From: Lachnospiraceae bacterium
Lineage (GTDB): Bacteria > Bacillota > Clostridia > Lachnospirales > Lachnospiraceae
Length of the DNA stretch: 64,000 bases
Assembly: GCA_025758065.1 (NCBI GenBank)
Contig: CP107199.1
Location: 1,485,501 to 1,549,500, forward strand
Direction of reading: 5' to 3'
How positions within the stretch are numbered: position 1 is the stretch's first letter; each line of letters begins with the position of its first letter. The position numbers and the translations under genes were made by a program. Of this stretch, positions 9,390 to 18,828 are shown in pieces. The notes beneath the pieces were generated by a model. It did no database searches and had not been told where the DNA came from. It worked only from the letters and a program-made list of their open reading frames with translations.

Positions 9390-10041
9390 ACTTTAAAACA
9401 AAATGATTTTTATCTGTCTCCAGTATCCCTTCTTTTCGCATTTTACTAAGCTCTGCGGACATAGCGCTTCGGTCAATGCTTAAATAGTCGGCTAACTGCT
9501 GTCTGTTAAAAGGAATATAAAAATCCTGGCTTCCTGCTTTAGCAGCCTGGAAGGACAGATAAGATAACAGGCGGCTCCGTATGGACTTGGAAGAGGTGTG
9601 GAAGATACGGCGGGACAGGTTTAAATTTTTCTGGGAAGAAATATATAACAGGTTCTGGACTAAGCGGCTGTGATGGGAGCAGGCAGATGGATAGGCGGTC
9701 AGTACCCGGCCTGTATCTAAAAACAGGATCCTTGAAGGCTCAGCTGCAATCGCCGAGACCATAAGGGGTTCTCCGGGAAGACAGGCATAGCTTTCCGCAA
9801 AGGCAAAGCCGGGCCCCACGCTTTCCAGAACACTTTTATTGCCCCAGAGATCATCATTTTCGATCTGGACCCGGCCGGTAAGGACCAGTCCGATGGAATG
9901 GATCACATCTCCGGCGTGGAAGATGATCTCGCCTTTTTCGTATTCCTTTTCTTCCGTGCCAAGGCACTGGAGCATGGCATCGATCTCTTCCGGGGCTACA
10001 TCTTTAAATAAGGGTGCATTTTCCAACAATTTATGATCCAT
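9376..10041 (-). CDS. Crp/Fnr family regulator (HcpR-like)
   Basis: A 221-residue regulator. It has an N-terminal cyclic-nucleotide-like beta-roll (residues about 10-120, including GEIIFHAGDVIHSIGLVLTG) and a C-terminal winged helix with RQQLADYLSIDRSAMSAELS. The start at 10041 is chosen because GGAGAGAAA lies just upstream; a longer reading frame begins at 10074 without a ribosome site. No Cys cluster like that of Fnr is present. It is divergent from a ferredoxin-like gene, with a palindrome overlapping its own leader. That is the arrangement known for HcpR regulators of nitrosative-stress genes in clostridia. The HcpR assignment is inferred from context. Confidence 0.85.
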   Translation of the reverse strand: MDHKLLENAPLFKDVAPEEIDAMLQCLGTEEKEYEKGEIIFHAGDVIHSIGLVLTGRVQIENDDLWGNKSVLESVGPGFAFAESYACLPGEPLMVSAIAAEPSRILFLDTGRVLTAYPSACSHHSRLVQNLLYISSQKNLNLSRRIFHTSSKSIRSRLLSYLSFQAAKAGSQDFYIPFNRQQLADYLSIDRSAMSAELSKMRKEGILETDKNHFVLKSDLL

Positions 10042-10053
10042 TTTCTCTCCTTT

Positions 10054-10069
10054 TGTTGTCAGAACAACA
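10054..10069. promoter_or_regulatory. Likely Crp/Fnr-type operator
   Basis: TGTTGT-CAGA-ACAACA is a perfect 6-bp inverted repeat with a 4-base centre, the usual shape of a Crp/Fnr family site. It lies in the 83-bp gap between the divergent regulator and ferredoxin genes, 13 bases before the regulator start codon, so binding could repress the regulator and control the ferredoxin operon. Confidence 0.6.
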
Positions 10070-10124
10070 TACATTTGCAGGTGATTGTAGTATATTCCTT
10101 GTATAATGTCAAGGAGGTATAGAA

Positions 10125-10853
10125 ATGATACGCAGGATCGTTCATATTGATGAAGAAAAATGTAATGGCTGTGGACTTTGTGCCCAGGCCTGTCACGAAA
10201 GTGCCATTGGAATGGTAAATGGCAAGGCGAAATTATTAAGAGATGATTATTGTGATGGTTTAGGCGATTGCCTTCCAGCCTGTCCGGCGGGCGCCATTTC
10301 CTTTATAGAGAGAGAGGCAGCTGCATATGATGAGGCAGCTGTACTTGAAAATAAGAAGAAAAAAGCAGCAGCAGGCGCTCATCCGGCACCGGCAGGCGGA
10401 TGTCCGGGAACCCGTATGCGTCAGATGAACCGTAAAAACCAGGAAGCAGACCAGGCAGAAGAAAGCGCATTAAGTGCAGCGCCGATTACTTCCCAGTTAA
10501 GCAACTGGCCGGTACAGATCAAGCTGGCACCGATCAAGGCACCATATTTTGATCAGGCAAAGCTGCTGATTGCAGCAGACTGTACTGCCTATGCCTATGG
10601 AAACTTCCATAAGGATTTTGTAAAAGGCAAAGTAACTCTCATCGGATGTCCTAAATTAGATGACTGCGATTACAGTGAAAAATTGACGGAGATCATTGCA
10701 GCAAATGATATCAAGAGCGTCACTTTAGTGCGCATGGAAGTTCCATGCTGCGGCGGTCTGGAGCAGGCGGCCATCAAAGCTTTAAAAAACAGCGGAAAGT
10801 TTATTCCGTGGCAGGTGGTGACCATTTCTATTGATGGTAAGATACTGGATTAA
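10125..10853 (+). CDS. 4Fe-4S ferredoxin-like protein with C-terminal domain
   Basis: A 242-residue iron-sulfur protein. The N-terminal ferredoxin domain has CNGCGLCAQACHESAI and a second, less usual cluster motif, CDGLGDCLPACPAGAI. A lysine- and alanine-rich linker follows (about residues 80-125). The C-terminal half has cysteines in GCPKLDDCDY and PCCGG, suggesting more metal binding or redox activity. Similar two-part proteins are found next to hcp or HcpR genes in clostridia. AAGGAGG precedes the ATG. It is first in a run with a cupin and a small helical protein. A hairpin CCCCGCC-CAGCA-GGCGGGG (10908-10926) separates it from the cupin. Confidence 0.85.
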   Translation: MIRRIVHIDEEKCNGCGLCAQACHESAIGMVNGKAKLLRDDYCDGLGDCLPACPAGAISFIEREAAAYDEAAVLENKKKKAAAGAHPAPAGGCPGTRMRQMNRKNQEADQAEESALSAAPITSQLSNWPVQIKLAPIKAPYFDQAKLLIAADCTAYAYGNFHKDFVKGKVTLIGCPKLDDCDYSEKLTEIIAANDIKSVTLVRMEVPCCGGLEQAAIKALKNSGKFIPWQVVTISIDGKILD

Positions 10854-10953
10854 CTGTCTCTCTGCCCGGTGGCTGGGAAAAAAATAAAAAGCAAAATGGA
10901 TATCACTCCCCGCCCAGCAGGCGGGGAAAAGATCATAGCAGGAGTAAACAAAA

Positions 10954-11298
10954 ATGGCATTTATTAAAAACATTGAACACGAAACCGTACTTCCATTAGC
11001 AGACCAGGTAACTGTGCAGCCAGGTCAGATCGTCAGCCGTACACTGGCCCAGAACAAAGCTGTAAGTATAACCTTATTTGCATTTGACAAAGGTGAAGAG
11101 ATCAGCACCCATGATTCCACAGGCGATGCCATGGTACAGGTGTTAGAGGGAAAAGGCAAGTTTACAGTAGGCGGAAAAGAGCATTTCTGCTGCGTTGGTG
11201 ACGTTCTTATTATGCCAGCAAAGGTTCCTCACGCTGTTTATGCGGAAGAAACCTTTAAAATGCTGTTGACCGTTGTATTTCCAACAGAGCAGGAGTAA
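10954..11298 (+). CDS. Cupin domain protein
   Basis: A 114-residue single cupin barrel. The two cupin motifs are recognisable: GEEISTHDSTGDAMVQVLEG and, further on, GDVLIMPAKVPHAVYAEE. Metal-binding His and Glu are only partly kept: H in STHDS and H in VPHAV, and the usual HxH of motif 1 is missing. Small cupins of this type often follow ferredoxin or hcp genes. The ligand is unknown. It ends 2 bases before the next gene, so the two are probably translated from one message. Confidence 0.85.
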   Translation: MAFIKNIEHETVLPLADQVTVQPGQIVSRTLAQNKAVSITLFAFDKGEEISTHDSTGDAMVQVLEGKGKFTVGGKEHFCCVGDVLIMPAKVPHAVYAEETFKMLLTVVFPTEQE

Positions 11299-11300
11299 AA

Positions 11301-11813
11301 ATGGGACTTCAGGGAGAAAAAAAGCTGGAAGATATTCTTACAGGAGCTTTGATCGGACTTGCCAGGACCACATATAGTCATTTAAAGACAGAAAACACAG
11401 ACAGGGTGGTAACATGCGCCCTGTCTGTCCTGGTAAGAGTGGATGCAGATGAAAAAGAGCTTGAGAAGCAGTTAGAACAGATAAGGGCTGAAAAACTGGC
11501 AGTTGCCCCAGGCTGCGCCACCTGCGTGGCAAAGTGCGGAAATACAGACGATTACGATATGGACCGCTTCTGGAACGGACCGGTCCAGGTACGCTCTCTT
11601 AAGATACGCCTGTTTTCAGGATTGAAAAAAACAGGACGGGATGTATTTAAAGTTATTGAAAATGGAAATGAAAAAGACAGCCGTTTCCAGGATATCATGG
11701 CTGCTGTTTACAAAGGACTTTTTATCCTGGCAGAGGACTGGGAACCGGAGCAAATACTCCCGGCTATAGAAGAAATGGATGCTGCAGAGATCACAGTAAA
11801 AGAACTGCTGTAA
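11301..11813 (+). CDS. Small Cys-containing helical protein, possibly Hcp-related
   Basis: A 170-residue protein predicted to be nearly all helical, with a cysteine cluster CATCVAKCGNTDDYDM near residues 73-90. The N-terminal part (LEDILTGALIGLARTTYSHL) resembles the helical-bundle segment of hybrid cluster protein (hydroxylamine reductase), LQDLLIYALKGI-type, but the catalytic hybrid-cluster domain is absent. The resemblance and the HcpR-like regulator upstream suggest a role in nitrosative or redox stress. This is weak inference; I do not firmly recognise the family. It starts 3 bases after the cupin stop. Confidence 0.7.
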   Translation: MGLQGEKKLEDILTGALIGLARTTYSHLKTENTDRVVTCALSVLVRVDADEKELEKQLEQIRAEKLAVAPGCATCVAKCGNTDDYDMDRFWNGPVQVRSLKIRLFSGLKKTGRDVFKVIENGNEKDSRFQDIMAAVYKGLFILAEDWEPEQILPAIEEMDAAEITVKELL

Positions 11814-11995
11814 ACAGTATCTGTAAAAGTAAGGCTTTAGAAAAGTTTTAGAAAAATTTGGCAAAAATGCCAGATAAGTATTAGCGGGAATCAACTTGAA
11901 TCGCAAATGCAAATATGGTAAAGTATGATGTATAATTAAACCATGAGTGTAATTCCACCTGGGGATGGTACTTGAGATAAGAGGAGGAAAAAAAG

Positions 11996-13738
11996 ATGCC
12001 AAAGCGCAGTAAAGAGAACGACAGCAGGAGAATGCTGAAGCATCTTTCCGCTATTTTAGAAAAAAGCGGTGTTATCATATTTGAATATCATGTAAAAACA
12101 GATACTTTGATACGTTACAATAAAGAGTTGGAAGTAGATGCAGAGATTCCGGAATACTGCGATTATCTCAGGGACAAAACACGGATATATCCAGATGACC
12201 GATGGAAAGCTATTGAATTTTACAGCGGACGTATCAAAGGCCCTATTGATATCAGGGAAGTAGATGATGATGGCGGTATTTCCAGAAAACGTCTTGAGAC
12301 AGTTTCCATTTCAGAAGAAGGGGATGCAGGGGAATCAGACATTCTTTTTGGCATGGTCATTGATGTGACTGGGGAGTGGCACCAGGAAGAGCGTTTAGAA
12401 CATGAACTGGTCCAGATGAAAGCGGCAGGGACACCGTGCAGCTGCTGCACTGGTTATCCGGAATATGACAAGGTTACAGGACTGCCTTCCTTCAACCGCT
12501 TCAGGGAAGAAATAGACAATGTGCTCACTGACGGAAAGGGAGAAGGCTATCTTTTAGTTTATACAGATCTTGAAAATTTCAAATACTTTAACCGTAAATA
12601 TGGATATGCAGCCGGAGACCAGCTGCTGAGGGAATTTACCGGTTATATTATTGATACACTGAAAAAGTGCAATACCGCTCATTTTACCAGAGTGGTAGCA
12701 GATCAGTTCCTGCTTTTCTTTGAAGAAAAATGGAATGACACTTCTATAGATGCCATCAATCGTATCAATAGTGGATTTATTGAACGGCAGCAGAGAAAAT
12801 ACCCGGAAGCGAAACTGCGTCTGCGCACCGGCGTTTATAAAGTAGAAGGGGACTGCGCCGGGGCGTCCTTTGCTATTGATGCTGCAAACTATGCAAGACA
12901 TCAGATCCAGGACAATTCTCCGGTAACAGTCTGCGTTTATGACAAGACTATGGCAGACCGGCAGAATATGGAAAATGAGATCGCCACAGGGATTGACAAA
13001 GCCATTAGAAACCGGGAATTTAAAGTATATCTTCAGCCACGCTTCTCACTGACCACAGGAAAGATCGTAGGGGCGGAGTCCTTAGTCCGCTGGCAGAAAG
13101 AAGACGGAACACTGCTTCCGCCGGACAGCTTTATCCCGGTTTATGAGAAAAATGGCCGTATCATTGACCTGGATTTCTATATGTTTGAGGAAACAGTAAA
13201 ACTCCTGGCAAAATGGAAAGAACAGGGACTTCCACAGCGTCTGATCTCTATCAATGCGTCAGCGCTCCATGCCCAGAACAGCGATACCATCCATCGTTAT
13301 ACTGCTATTCTGGAAAAGTATGGTGTGGATCCGGCTCTTACAGAATTAGAGCTTACAGAAACTGCCACTGTTTCTGATTATGACCATGTAAAACAGTTGT
13401 TTGCAAAGCTTCGGACAGTTGGTTTTCGGACTGCTTTAGATGATTTTGGAGCAGGCTATTCAGTATTAAATACAGTTATTGATATTCCGGTAAATACGGT
13501 GAAAGTAGACCGGGCCTTTATTAATAACTGCGAGATCACTCCCAAGGGTATTTATTTCCTTCGTGAGATCATCAACCTGTTAAAAGGTCTTGGCTATCAT
13601 ATTGTATGTGAGGGAGTTGAGACACCGGAACAGGCGTCCATCCTTAGAAATACCATGTGCGATGAAGTTCAGGGATACTGGTTTTCACCGCCGGTACCAG
13701 TAGATGAATTTGAAAAAATGCTGCAGGAGGGGCGGTAG
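11996..13738 (+). CDS. GGDEF-EAL protein, likely c-di-GMP phosphodiesterase
   Basis: A 580-residue cytosolic protein. Residues 1-140 look PAS-like. A degenerate GGDEF domain (about 160-320) begins with YDKVTGLPSFNRF but has VADQF near residue 233 in place of GGDEF, so diguanylate cyclase activity is unlikely. An EAL domain (about 335-575) keeps AESLVRW (for EALxR), ELTET, DDFGAGYS, VKVDR and CEGVET, which fits an active phosphodiesterase. AGAGGAGGAAAAAA precedes the ATG. Its stop lies only a few bases before the remnant of a truncated permease gene, so a deletion has joined its 3' end to a formerly separate operon. Confidence 0.9.
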   Translation: MPKRSKENDSRRMLKHLSAILEKSGVIIFEYHVKTDTLIRYNKELEVDAEIPEYCDYLRDKTRIYPDDRWKAIEFYSGRIKGPIDIREVDDDGGISRKRLETVSISEEGDAGESDILFGMVIDVTGEWHQEERLEHELVQMKAAGTPCSCCTGYPEYDKVTGLPSFNRFREEIDNVLTDGKGEGYLLVYTDLENFKYFNRKYGYAAGDQLLREFTGYIIDTLKKCNTAHFTRVVADQFLLFFEEKWNDTSIDAINRINSGFIERQQRKYPEAKLRLRTGVYKVEGDCAGASFAIDAANYARHQIQDNSPVTVCVYDKTMADRQNMENEIATGIDKAIRNREFKVYLQPRFSLTTGKIVGAESLVRWQKEDGTLLPPDSFIPVYEKNGRIIDLDFYMFEETVKLLAKWKEQGLPQRLISINASALHAQNSDTIHRYTAILEKYGVDPALTELELTETATVSDYDHVKQLFAKLRTVGFRTALDDFGAGYSVLNTVIDIPVNTVKVDRAFINNCEITPKGIYFLREIINLLKGLGYHIVCEGVETPEQASILRNTMCDEVQGYWFSPPVPVDEFEKMLQEGR

Positions 13739-13741
13739 TTA

Positions 13742-14133
13742 GATGTTTTCTCGAAGCCTTTCATGTAGCATTTACTGACTCTCTTCCAGGAACGTGCATT
13801 CTGCTGGCAATCGCTATTGCAGGGGTTGCAGTAAGTAAAGTAGTTCCTTTAAAACTTCCTATTGTTGCATATGTTTCTATTATCGGACTGCTGGCAGCAT
13901 CCCCTATTTCCCCATGCCGTGAATTTGTCATTGCATCTGCCGGAAAGATCAATTTCACCGCACCTCTTACTATGGTAGGCGCATATGCTGGTGTTTCTAT
14001 CAGTGACCAGATCAATACCTTCTTAAAACAGGGCTGGAAAATGATACTGATCGGTGTGTTTGTCATGACAGGTACTTTTGTATTCTCAGCAATTATTGCT
14101 CAAATGGGATTAATGGCTGCAGGAGCGATCTAG
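13742..14133 (+). pseudogene. C-terminal remnant of a DUF3100-like membrane protein
   Basis: An open frame without any start codon encodes about 130 residues of hydrophobic sequence: AFTDSLPGTCILLAIAIAG, PIVAYVSIIGLLAASPISPC, then FTAPLTMVGAYAGVSISDQ, ending in MGLMAAGAI before TAG at 14131. It reads as the last four or so membrane helices of a permease, most like the DUF3100 family, which I recall beside amidohydrolase genes. The 5' part is missing and the frame runs straight into the 3' end of the GGDEF-EAL gene. The next gene has its own ribosome site inside the remnant's stop region (TAGGAGGTCAAT). Confidence 0.7.
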
Positions 14134-14142
14134 GAGGTCAAT

Positions 14143-15462
14143 ATGGTTGATTTACGTATTACTCATGTATCTGTCTTGACAGAAGACGGAACGATTTTAA
14201 AAGACCAGACAGTAGATGTGACAGATGGCCGTTTTTCAAAGATCGCACCTGCTTCTGAAAGCAGTTTAAAGGTCAAAGAACCTGGAAAAGCTGCACCACA
14301 GGTATTAGACGGCTGCGGCAAACTTTTGATGCCTGGTCTGGCAGATTGTCATATGCATACAGGACAGCAGCTGCTAAAGGGCCGCGTGTTAGATGAACTT
14401 CCTATGATCTGGACCCGTATCATGCTTCCTTTTGAGAGTACCCTGACACCGGAAAAAATGAAGCTGAGTGCGCAGCTGGCTGCTCTGGAAATGATCCGAT
14501 CAGGAACTACGGCTTTTATTGACGCAGGAAGCTATCATATGAAAGAAGCTGTGAAGGTTTATGATAAGGCGGGACTGCGTGGAACACTTTCCCTTTCTAC
14601 CATGGATGAAAAAGGACTTCCGGAGTCTATTGCAACTACAACAGAAGAGGCTGTTGCCCGGGCAGATGATTTTTATGAATTCTGTGGGGAATATAAGAGA
14701 CTGAAGTCAGCTTATGCTTTGCGTTCCCTGATCTCCTGTTCTGAAAGTCTGATCCGCCAGATAACAGAGCATGCAGATGACCGTCAGGCTCTTTTACAGG
14801 CTCATATGAACGAATATCCGGGAGAAGTGAATTTCTTTCTTCAGCATTTTAAGATGCGCCCTTATGAATATCTGGATTCATTGCGTGTTTTAAGTGACCG
14901 TTTTATCGGTGCCCACAGCATCATGGTATCGGCCCATGAAAGATCGATCCTTCATGAACGGAATGTGCAAGTATGTCACTGCCCTTTCAGCAATTGTGCA
15001 AAAGGAGTTCCGGAAACACCGGCTCTTCTGGAAGATGGCATTTGTGTAGGACTTGGTACAGACGGTGCAGCTCATGGTGGATTAAGTTTATGGAATGAAA
15101 TGAAGATATTCCGTTCTGTAATGAATGTAAAACATGGTGTTGCCCAGAGTGATCCGGCCATTATGCCTGCAGCCCAGATCATTTCCATGGTTACAAAAGA
15201 GGGATATCACTTGATGAAAGAAGATGGAGGTATCATTGCAGAAGGCAAAAAGGCGGACTTTATCACCATTAATATCATGCAGCCTCATTTATATCCTACT
15301 GGTAATCTGGTGAATACCCTGTTAGAATGTGTTACAGCGTCTGATGTCTGTGATATGGTTGTAGATGGAAGGCTGCTGATGAAGAATCGTGAAATCCTCA
15401 CTCTGGATGAAGAAAAAATCTTTTATGAAGCGATGAAATACATGGAGGAAGTAAATACATGA
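14143..15462 (+). CDS. Amidohydrolase (S-adenosylhomocysteine deaminase/ATZ-TRZ-like)
   Basis: A 439-residue metal-dependent hydrolase of the chlorohydrolase/deaminase branch. The metal-binding HxH is in GLADCHMHTGQQL (H70, H72). Histidines follow in QAHMNEY and IGAHSIMVSAHE, and the metal aspartate is in GLGTDGAAHGG near residue 305. Relatives deaminate purine-type substrates such as S-adenosylhomocysteine or hydrolyse amidines. Its partner permease upstream is a stump, while a TSUP permease overlaps its end by four bases (ATGA), which argues for translational coupling. The substrate is unknown. Confidence 0.85.
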   Translation: MVDLRITHVSVLTEDGTILKDQTVDVTDGRFSKIAPASESSLKVKEPGKAAPQVLDGCGKLLMPGLADCHMHTGQQLLKGRVLDELPMIWTRIMLPFESTLTPEKMKLSAQLAALEMIRSGTTAFIDAGSYHMKEAVKVYDKAGLRGTLSLSTMDEKGLPESIATTTEEAVARADDFYEFCGEYKRLKSAYALRSLISCSESLIRQITEHADDRQALLQAHMNEYPGEVNFFLQHFKMRPYEYLDSLRVLSDRFIGAHSIMVSAHERSILHERNVQVCHCPFSNCAKGVPETPALLEDGICVGLGTDGAAHGGLSLWNEMKIFRSVMNVKHGVAQSDPAIMPAAQIISMVTKEGYHLMKEDGGIIAEGKKADFITINIMQPHLYPTGNLVNTLLECVTASDVCDMVVDGRLLMKNREILTLDEEKIFYEAMKYMEEVNT

Positions 15463-16232
15463 TCACAGGTATCACATTCTGGCTGATCGTAATAATGGTC
15501 AATCTGGTGGTAGGAGCCTGTGTGGGGCTGACAGGTGTAGCAGGATTTCTTCTGCCTATCATATATACATCTCTTCTGGGACTTGGCACTACAGAAGGGC
15601 TGGCCTTAAGCTTTGGAGCTTTTATTGTATCCGGGCTTTTAGGCTCTGTTAATTACAAAAAGACTGGAAATCTGGATGTGAGATTTGGGCTTAAATTGAG
15701 TGTAGGAAGCCTGGTAGGAGCTGTTTTCGGTGTGTGTCTTAACATGCTGATTCCGGAGTCCGGCGTAAAAACTTTGCTATATACAGTAGTTTTTCTTTCT
15801 GGTATCTCCATTCTTTTAAGAAAAGATAAAAAGGCAGCTGCCAGTGATGAACAGGCAAAGGACAGTACATTTGTAGGAAATCTTCCCGCTGTTTTAGGTC
15901 TTGGAACAGTCACCGGTGCCATTTGTGCTCTTTCGGGAGCAGGCGGACCGGTATTGGTAATGCCACTTTTAGTCCTTTTGGAGATCCCGGTGCGCACTGC
16001 AGTTGGTGTAGCATTGTTTAATTCTATTTTTATTGGGATTCCTGCATGTTTAGGATATTTTTCCCAGTGTATCTCAGTCCGGCTTTTGAAAATATTGGCT
16101 GCAGCCCTGGTATTCCATGGTATCGGCGTTTATTTTGGAAGTAAAAATGCAGTCCGCATCAATCAGACATTATTAAAAAAAGGCATTGCCGTATTTTCCA
16201 TCTGCATTGCCATCTGTAAGCTGTTTCTGTAA
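15459..16232 (+). CDS. TSUP (TauE/SafE) family permease
   Basis: A 257-residue membrane protein with about eight helices in two similar halves. It has the family's GLTGVAGFLLPIIY and, in the second half, SGAGGPVLVMPLLVLL segments. TSUP proteins move sulfite, sulfonates or other small organic anions. The start overlaps the stop of the amidohydrolase gene, so the two probably form one unit and this permease may import or export the enzyme's substrate or product. The transport direction cannot be told from sequence. Confidence 0.85.
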   Translation: MITGITFWLIVIMVNLVVGACVGLTGVAGFLLPIIYTSLLGLGTTEGLALSFGAFIVSGLLGSVNYKKTGNLDVRFGLKLSVGSLVGAVFGVCLNMLIPESGVKTLLYTVVFLSGISILLRKDKKAAASDEQAKDSTFVGNLPAVLGLGTVTGAICALSGAGGPVLVMPLLVLLEIPVRTAVGVALFNSIFIGIPACLGYFSQCISVRLLKILAAALVFHGIGVYFGSKNAVRINQTLLKKGIAVFSICIAICKLFL

Positions 16233-16292
16233 AAGGAAGCAGCTTTTTTAAATAGGGTTGAAAAAAATGTCAAAACTGATTAAACTGATTAC

Positions 16293-17249
16293 ATGAATAT
16301 ATCATATAGAAAGACTGCAAATGGGATCTGTGTGGAGCGCTGCTACACATTAGATAACAAACTGGTGATACCGGACACCATAGAAGGACTTCCGGTAACA
16401 GAATTGGATACATATACATTTTCCCAAACTGTGCGAAGGCGGGAGCAGCCGGCAGTAGAACGGGAAGGAGAGCCGGAAATGTGCGGCGAGGTCCTGGAGG
16501 AGCTTACGCTGCCGGAGCATCTGGAAAAAGTGGGAGCCTATGCCTTTTATAATTGCTTTCATTTAAAGAAGATTTCCTGCTGCAGTACAGTGAAAGACTG
16601 GGGCGCAGGAGTATTTACCGGCTGTACCCGGATAACAGAACTGGATATACGCATTTTTCCAGAGGTAAAGTCCAGTTTTAAAGAGATCCTTTCAGAATTG
16701 CGGCAGATGCTGGTAGTAGACTACCGGGATGAACAGGGAAAACTGCTGGCAAAGCTTATTTTCCCGGAGTTCTTTGAGGAGTCTATAGAAAATACTCCCG
16801 CCCGTATCATTATGCGGGAAATGCATGGCTGTGGCCATATGTACCGGTATTGCTTTAGCGGAACTGATTTTCAGTTCTGGGAATATGACAAGCTGCTGCC
16901 AACAGCAGAAATCTTAGAAAGCCCGGTTCTCGTATGCCGCATGGCTCTTTACCGTCTGTATTGGCCAAAAGGCTTGACAGAGGAATGGAAAGAAGAATAC
17001 TGGAAGTATATCAAAAAACATCCGGAAGAAGCAGCAAAAGGTCTTGCAGAACGGGGGGAAAGAGAAATCCTTTCCTGGCTGGCACAGAAAAAAGAAACAG
17101 ACGTCCGGATGATAGAGCAGATGATACAGGCTGCTGCCGGGCTGGGGGATGCCCAGGTTTTGGCCATCCTTATGGATGCAAGGCACAAAAAGCTGGGGGC
17201 GCAGGCGGGCGGTAAACCGAAGCCCCAGCCCCGCACTTTTGAATTATAG
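16293..17249 (+). CDS. BspA-type leucine-rich-repeat protein
   Basis: A 318-residue protein. Residues 1-115 contain LRR_5-type repeats: IPDTIEGLPVTELDTYTF, LTLPEHLEKVGAYAFYNCF and the following WGAGVFTGCTRITELDI. The rest is helical and charged, without a recognised domain. There is no signal peptide, so it is probably cytosolic, which is unusual for the surface-oriented BspA group but common in Lachnospiraceae. No clear ribosome site precedes the first ATG, so the start is uncertain. It lies 17 bases upstream of an aminopeptidase gene. Confidence 0.7.
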   Translation: MNISYRKTANGICVERCYTLDNKLVIPDTIEGLPVTELDTYTFSQTVRRREQPAVEREGEPEMCGEVLEELTLPEHLEKVGAYAFYNCFHLKKISCCSTVKDWGAGVFTGCTRITELDIRIFPEVKSSFKEILSELRQMLVVDYRDEQGKLLAKLIFPEFFEESIENTPARIIMREMHGCGHMYRYCFSGTDFQFWEYDKLLPTAEILESPVLVCRMALYRLYWPKGLTEEWKEEYWKYIKKHPEEAAKGLAERGEREILSWLAQKKETDVRMIEQMIQAAAGLGDAQVLAILMDARHKKLGAQAGGKPKPQPRTFEL

Positions 17250-17266
17250 AAGAGGAGGAAAATCCA

Positions 17267-18664
17267 ATGTCCAAGAAAACAAAAGCACAGGAGTTACAGG
17301 AGCAGCTTACCTGGTCTGCCCCACATATTGGAAAAGATGCACCAGACCACAAGGAAAAGGCTTTCAAATACTGCGAAGGCTACAAAAAATTCCTTAACGC
17401 AGGAAAAACAGAGCGTGAGTGTGTAAAAGAAGCGGTCCACATGTTAAAAAAAGCTGGCTATAAGCTGTTTGACCGTACTGCCTCTTATGAGCCGGGAGAC
17501 AAGGTGTATTATGTAAACCGCAGCAAGGCTATTATCGCAACTACATTTGGCAAAAAGCCATTATCAGAAGGCCTGCATATGAATGGAGCCCACATTGACT
17601 CCCCAAGACTGGACTTAAAGCCAAATCCATTATATGAAAAAGAAGATATTGCCTATTTTAAAACACATTATTACGGCGGTATCCGCAAATACCAGTGGGG
17701 AACGATCCCTTTGGCGATCCACGGCGTTGTTGCAAAGAAAAACGGGGAACTGACGGAGATCTGCATCGGTGAAAAGGAAGATGATCCGGTATTCTGTATC
17801 ACAGACCTGCTGCCCCATCTGGCTGCCAAGCAGAATGAGCGCCAATTAAAAGATGGCTTAAAGGGAGAAGAATTAAATGTTGTTTTAGGTTCTCTTCCCT
17901 ATGAGGGTGAAGATATTAAGGATGCAGTAAAGCTTTCCATTCTGGCACTGCTTTATGACCAGTACGGGATCAAGGAAAAGGATTTCTTCCGAGCCGAATT
18001 TGAACTGGTACCGGCTGTAAAAGCAAGGGATATCGGTTTAGACCGCAGTATGGTGGGTGCTTATGGTCAGGATGACCGGGTTTGTGCATACACTGCACTG
18101 ACTGCGGAGATCGACACCAAAAAGCCTGAGCATACCACAGTGACCATTTTAACAGATAAAGAAGAAACAGGTTCTGACGGAAATACAGGTTTAAACTCCG
18201 ATTATGTCCTTCATTATATAGAAGATCTTGCTTCTATGGAAAAGATTCTGGTGAGAGATGTATTAAGAGCTTCCTTATGTTTATCTTCTGATGTAAATGC
18301 AGCTTATGACCCAACCTTCGCAGATGTATACGAGGCCCGCAATTCCAGCTACATCAACAAAGGCTGTGTTCTCACCAAATACACAGGTGCAAGAGGAAAA
18401 AGCGGCTCCAATGATGCAAGTGCGGAGATCATGGCGAAAGTCATCGGTATTATGGAAGATGCAGGTGTTTACTGGCAGGCGGGCGAGCTTGGAGCAGTGG
18501 ATGCAGGCGGCGGCGGCACCATTGCCAAGTTTGTAGCCCACATGGATGTAGATACAGTAGACTTAGGTGTGCCGATCCTTTCTATGCATGCACCTTTTGA
18601 ACTTTCTTCTAAATTAGATGTTTACCATACATACAAAGCTTTTAAAGCTTTTTATGCGTCATAA
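17267..18664 (+). CDS. M18 family aminopeptidase
   Basis: A 465-residue dizinc aminopeptidase of the aspartyl aminopeptidase family. Zinc and catalytic residues are seen in MNGAHIDSPRLD (His near 109 with the following Asp), DKEETGSDGNTG near 298 (EE pair), SSDVNAAYD, and the last ligand in SMHAPFEL near 441. It is a cytosolic enzyme that releases N-terminal acidic residues from peptides. AGAGGAGGAAAATCC precedes the ATG. The length fits the family. It is followed by a gap of about 160 bases that holds the promoter region of the next gene. Confidence 0.92.
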   Translation: MSKKTKAQELQEQLTWSAPHIGKDAPDHKEKAFKYCEGYKKFLNAGKTERECVKEAVHMLKKAGYKLFDRTASYEPGDKVYYVNRSKAIIATTFGKKPLSEGLHMNGAHIDSPRLDLKPNPLYEKEDIAYFKTHYYGGIRKYQWGTIPLAIHGVVAKKNGELTEICIGEKEDDPVFCITDLLPHLAAKQNERQLKDGLKGEELNVVLGSLPYEGEDIKDAVKLSILALLYDQYGIKEKDFFRAEFELVPAVKARDIGLDRSMVGAYGQDDRVCAYTALTAEIDTKKPEHTTVTILTDKEETGSDGNTGLNSDYVLHYIEDLASMEKILVRDVLRASLCLSSDVNAAYDPTFADVYEARNSSYINKGCVLTKYTGARGKSGSNDASAEIMAKVIGIMEDAGVYWQAGELGAVDAGGGGTIAKFVAHMDVDTVDLGVPILSMHAPFELSSKLDVYHTYKAFKAFYAS

Positions 18665-18828
18665 AATCCGAAAGTATAAAATTTCCGGAAAGGCTTTTTT
18701 TTCCCGTCCGTGTATGGTATAACTATGTACAACGCTTAAAAAAAGTCTGTTTTTGTTTTCCGGAGGCGGACAAAAAGCTTCTGGGAAGACAATAAGCGAA
18801 AAGAATGAAAAGAAAAGGACATGCAACA

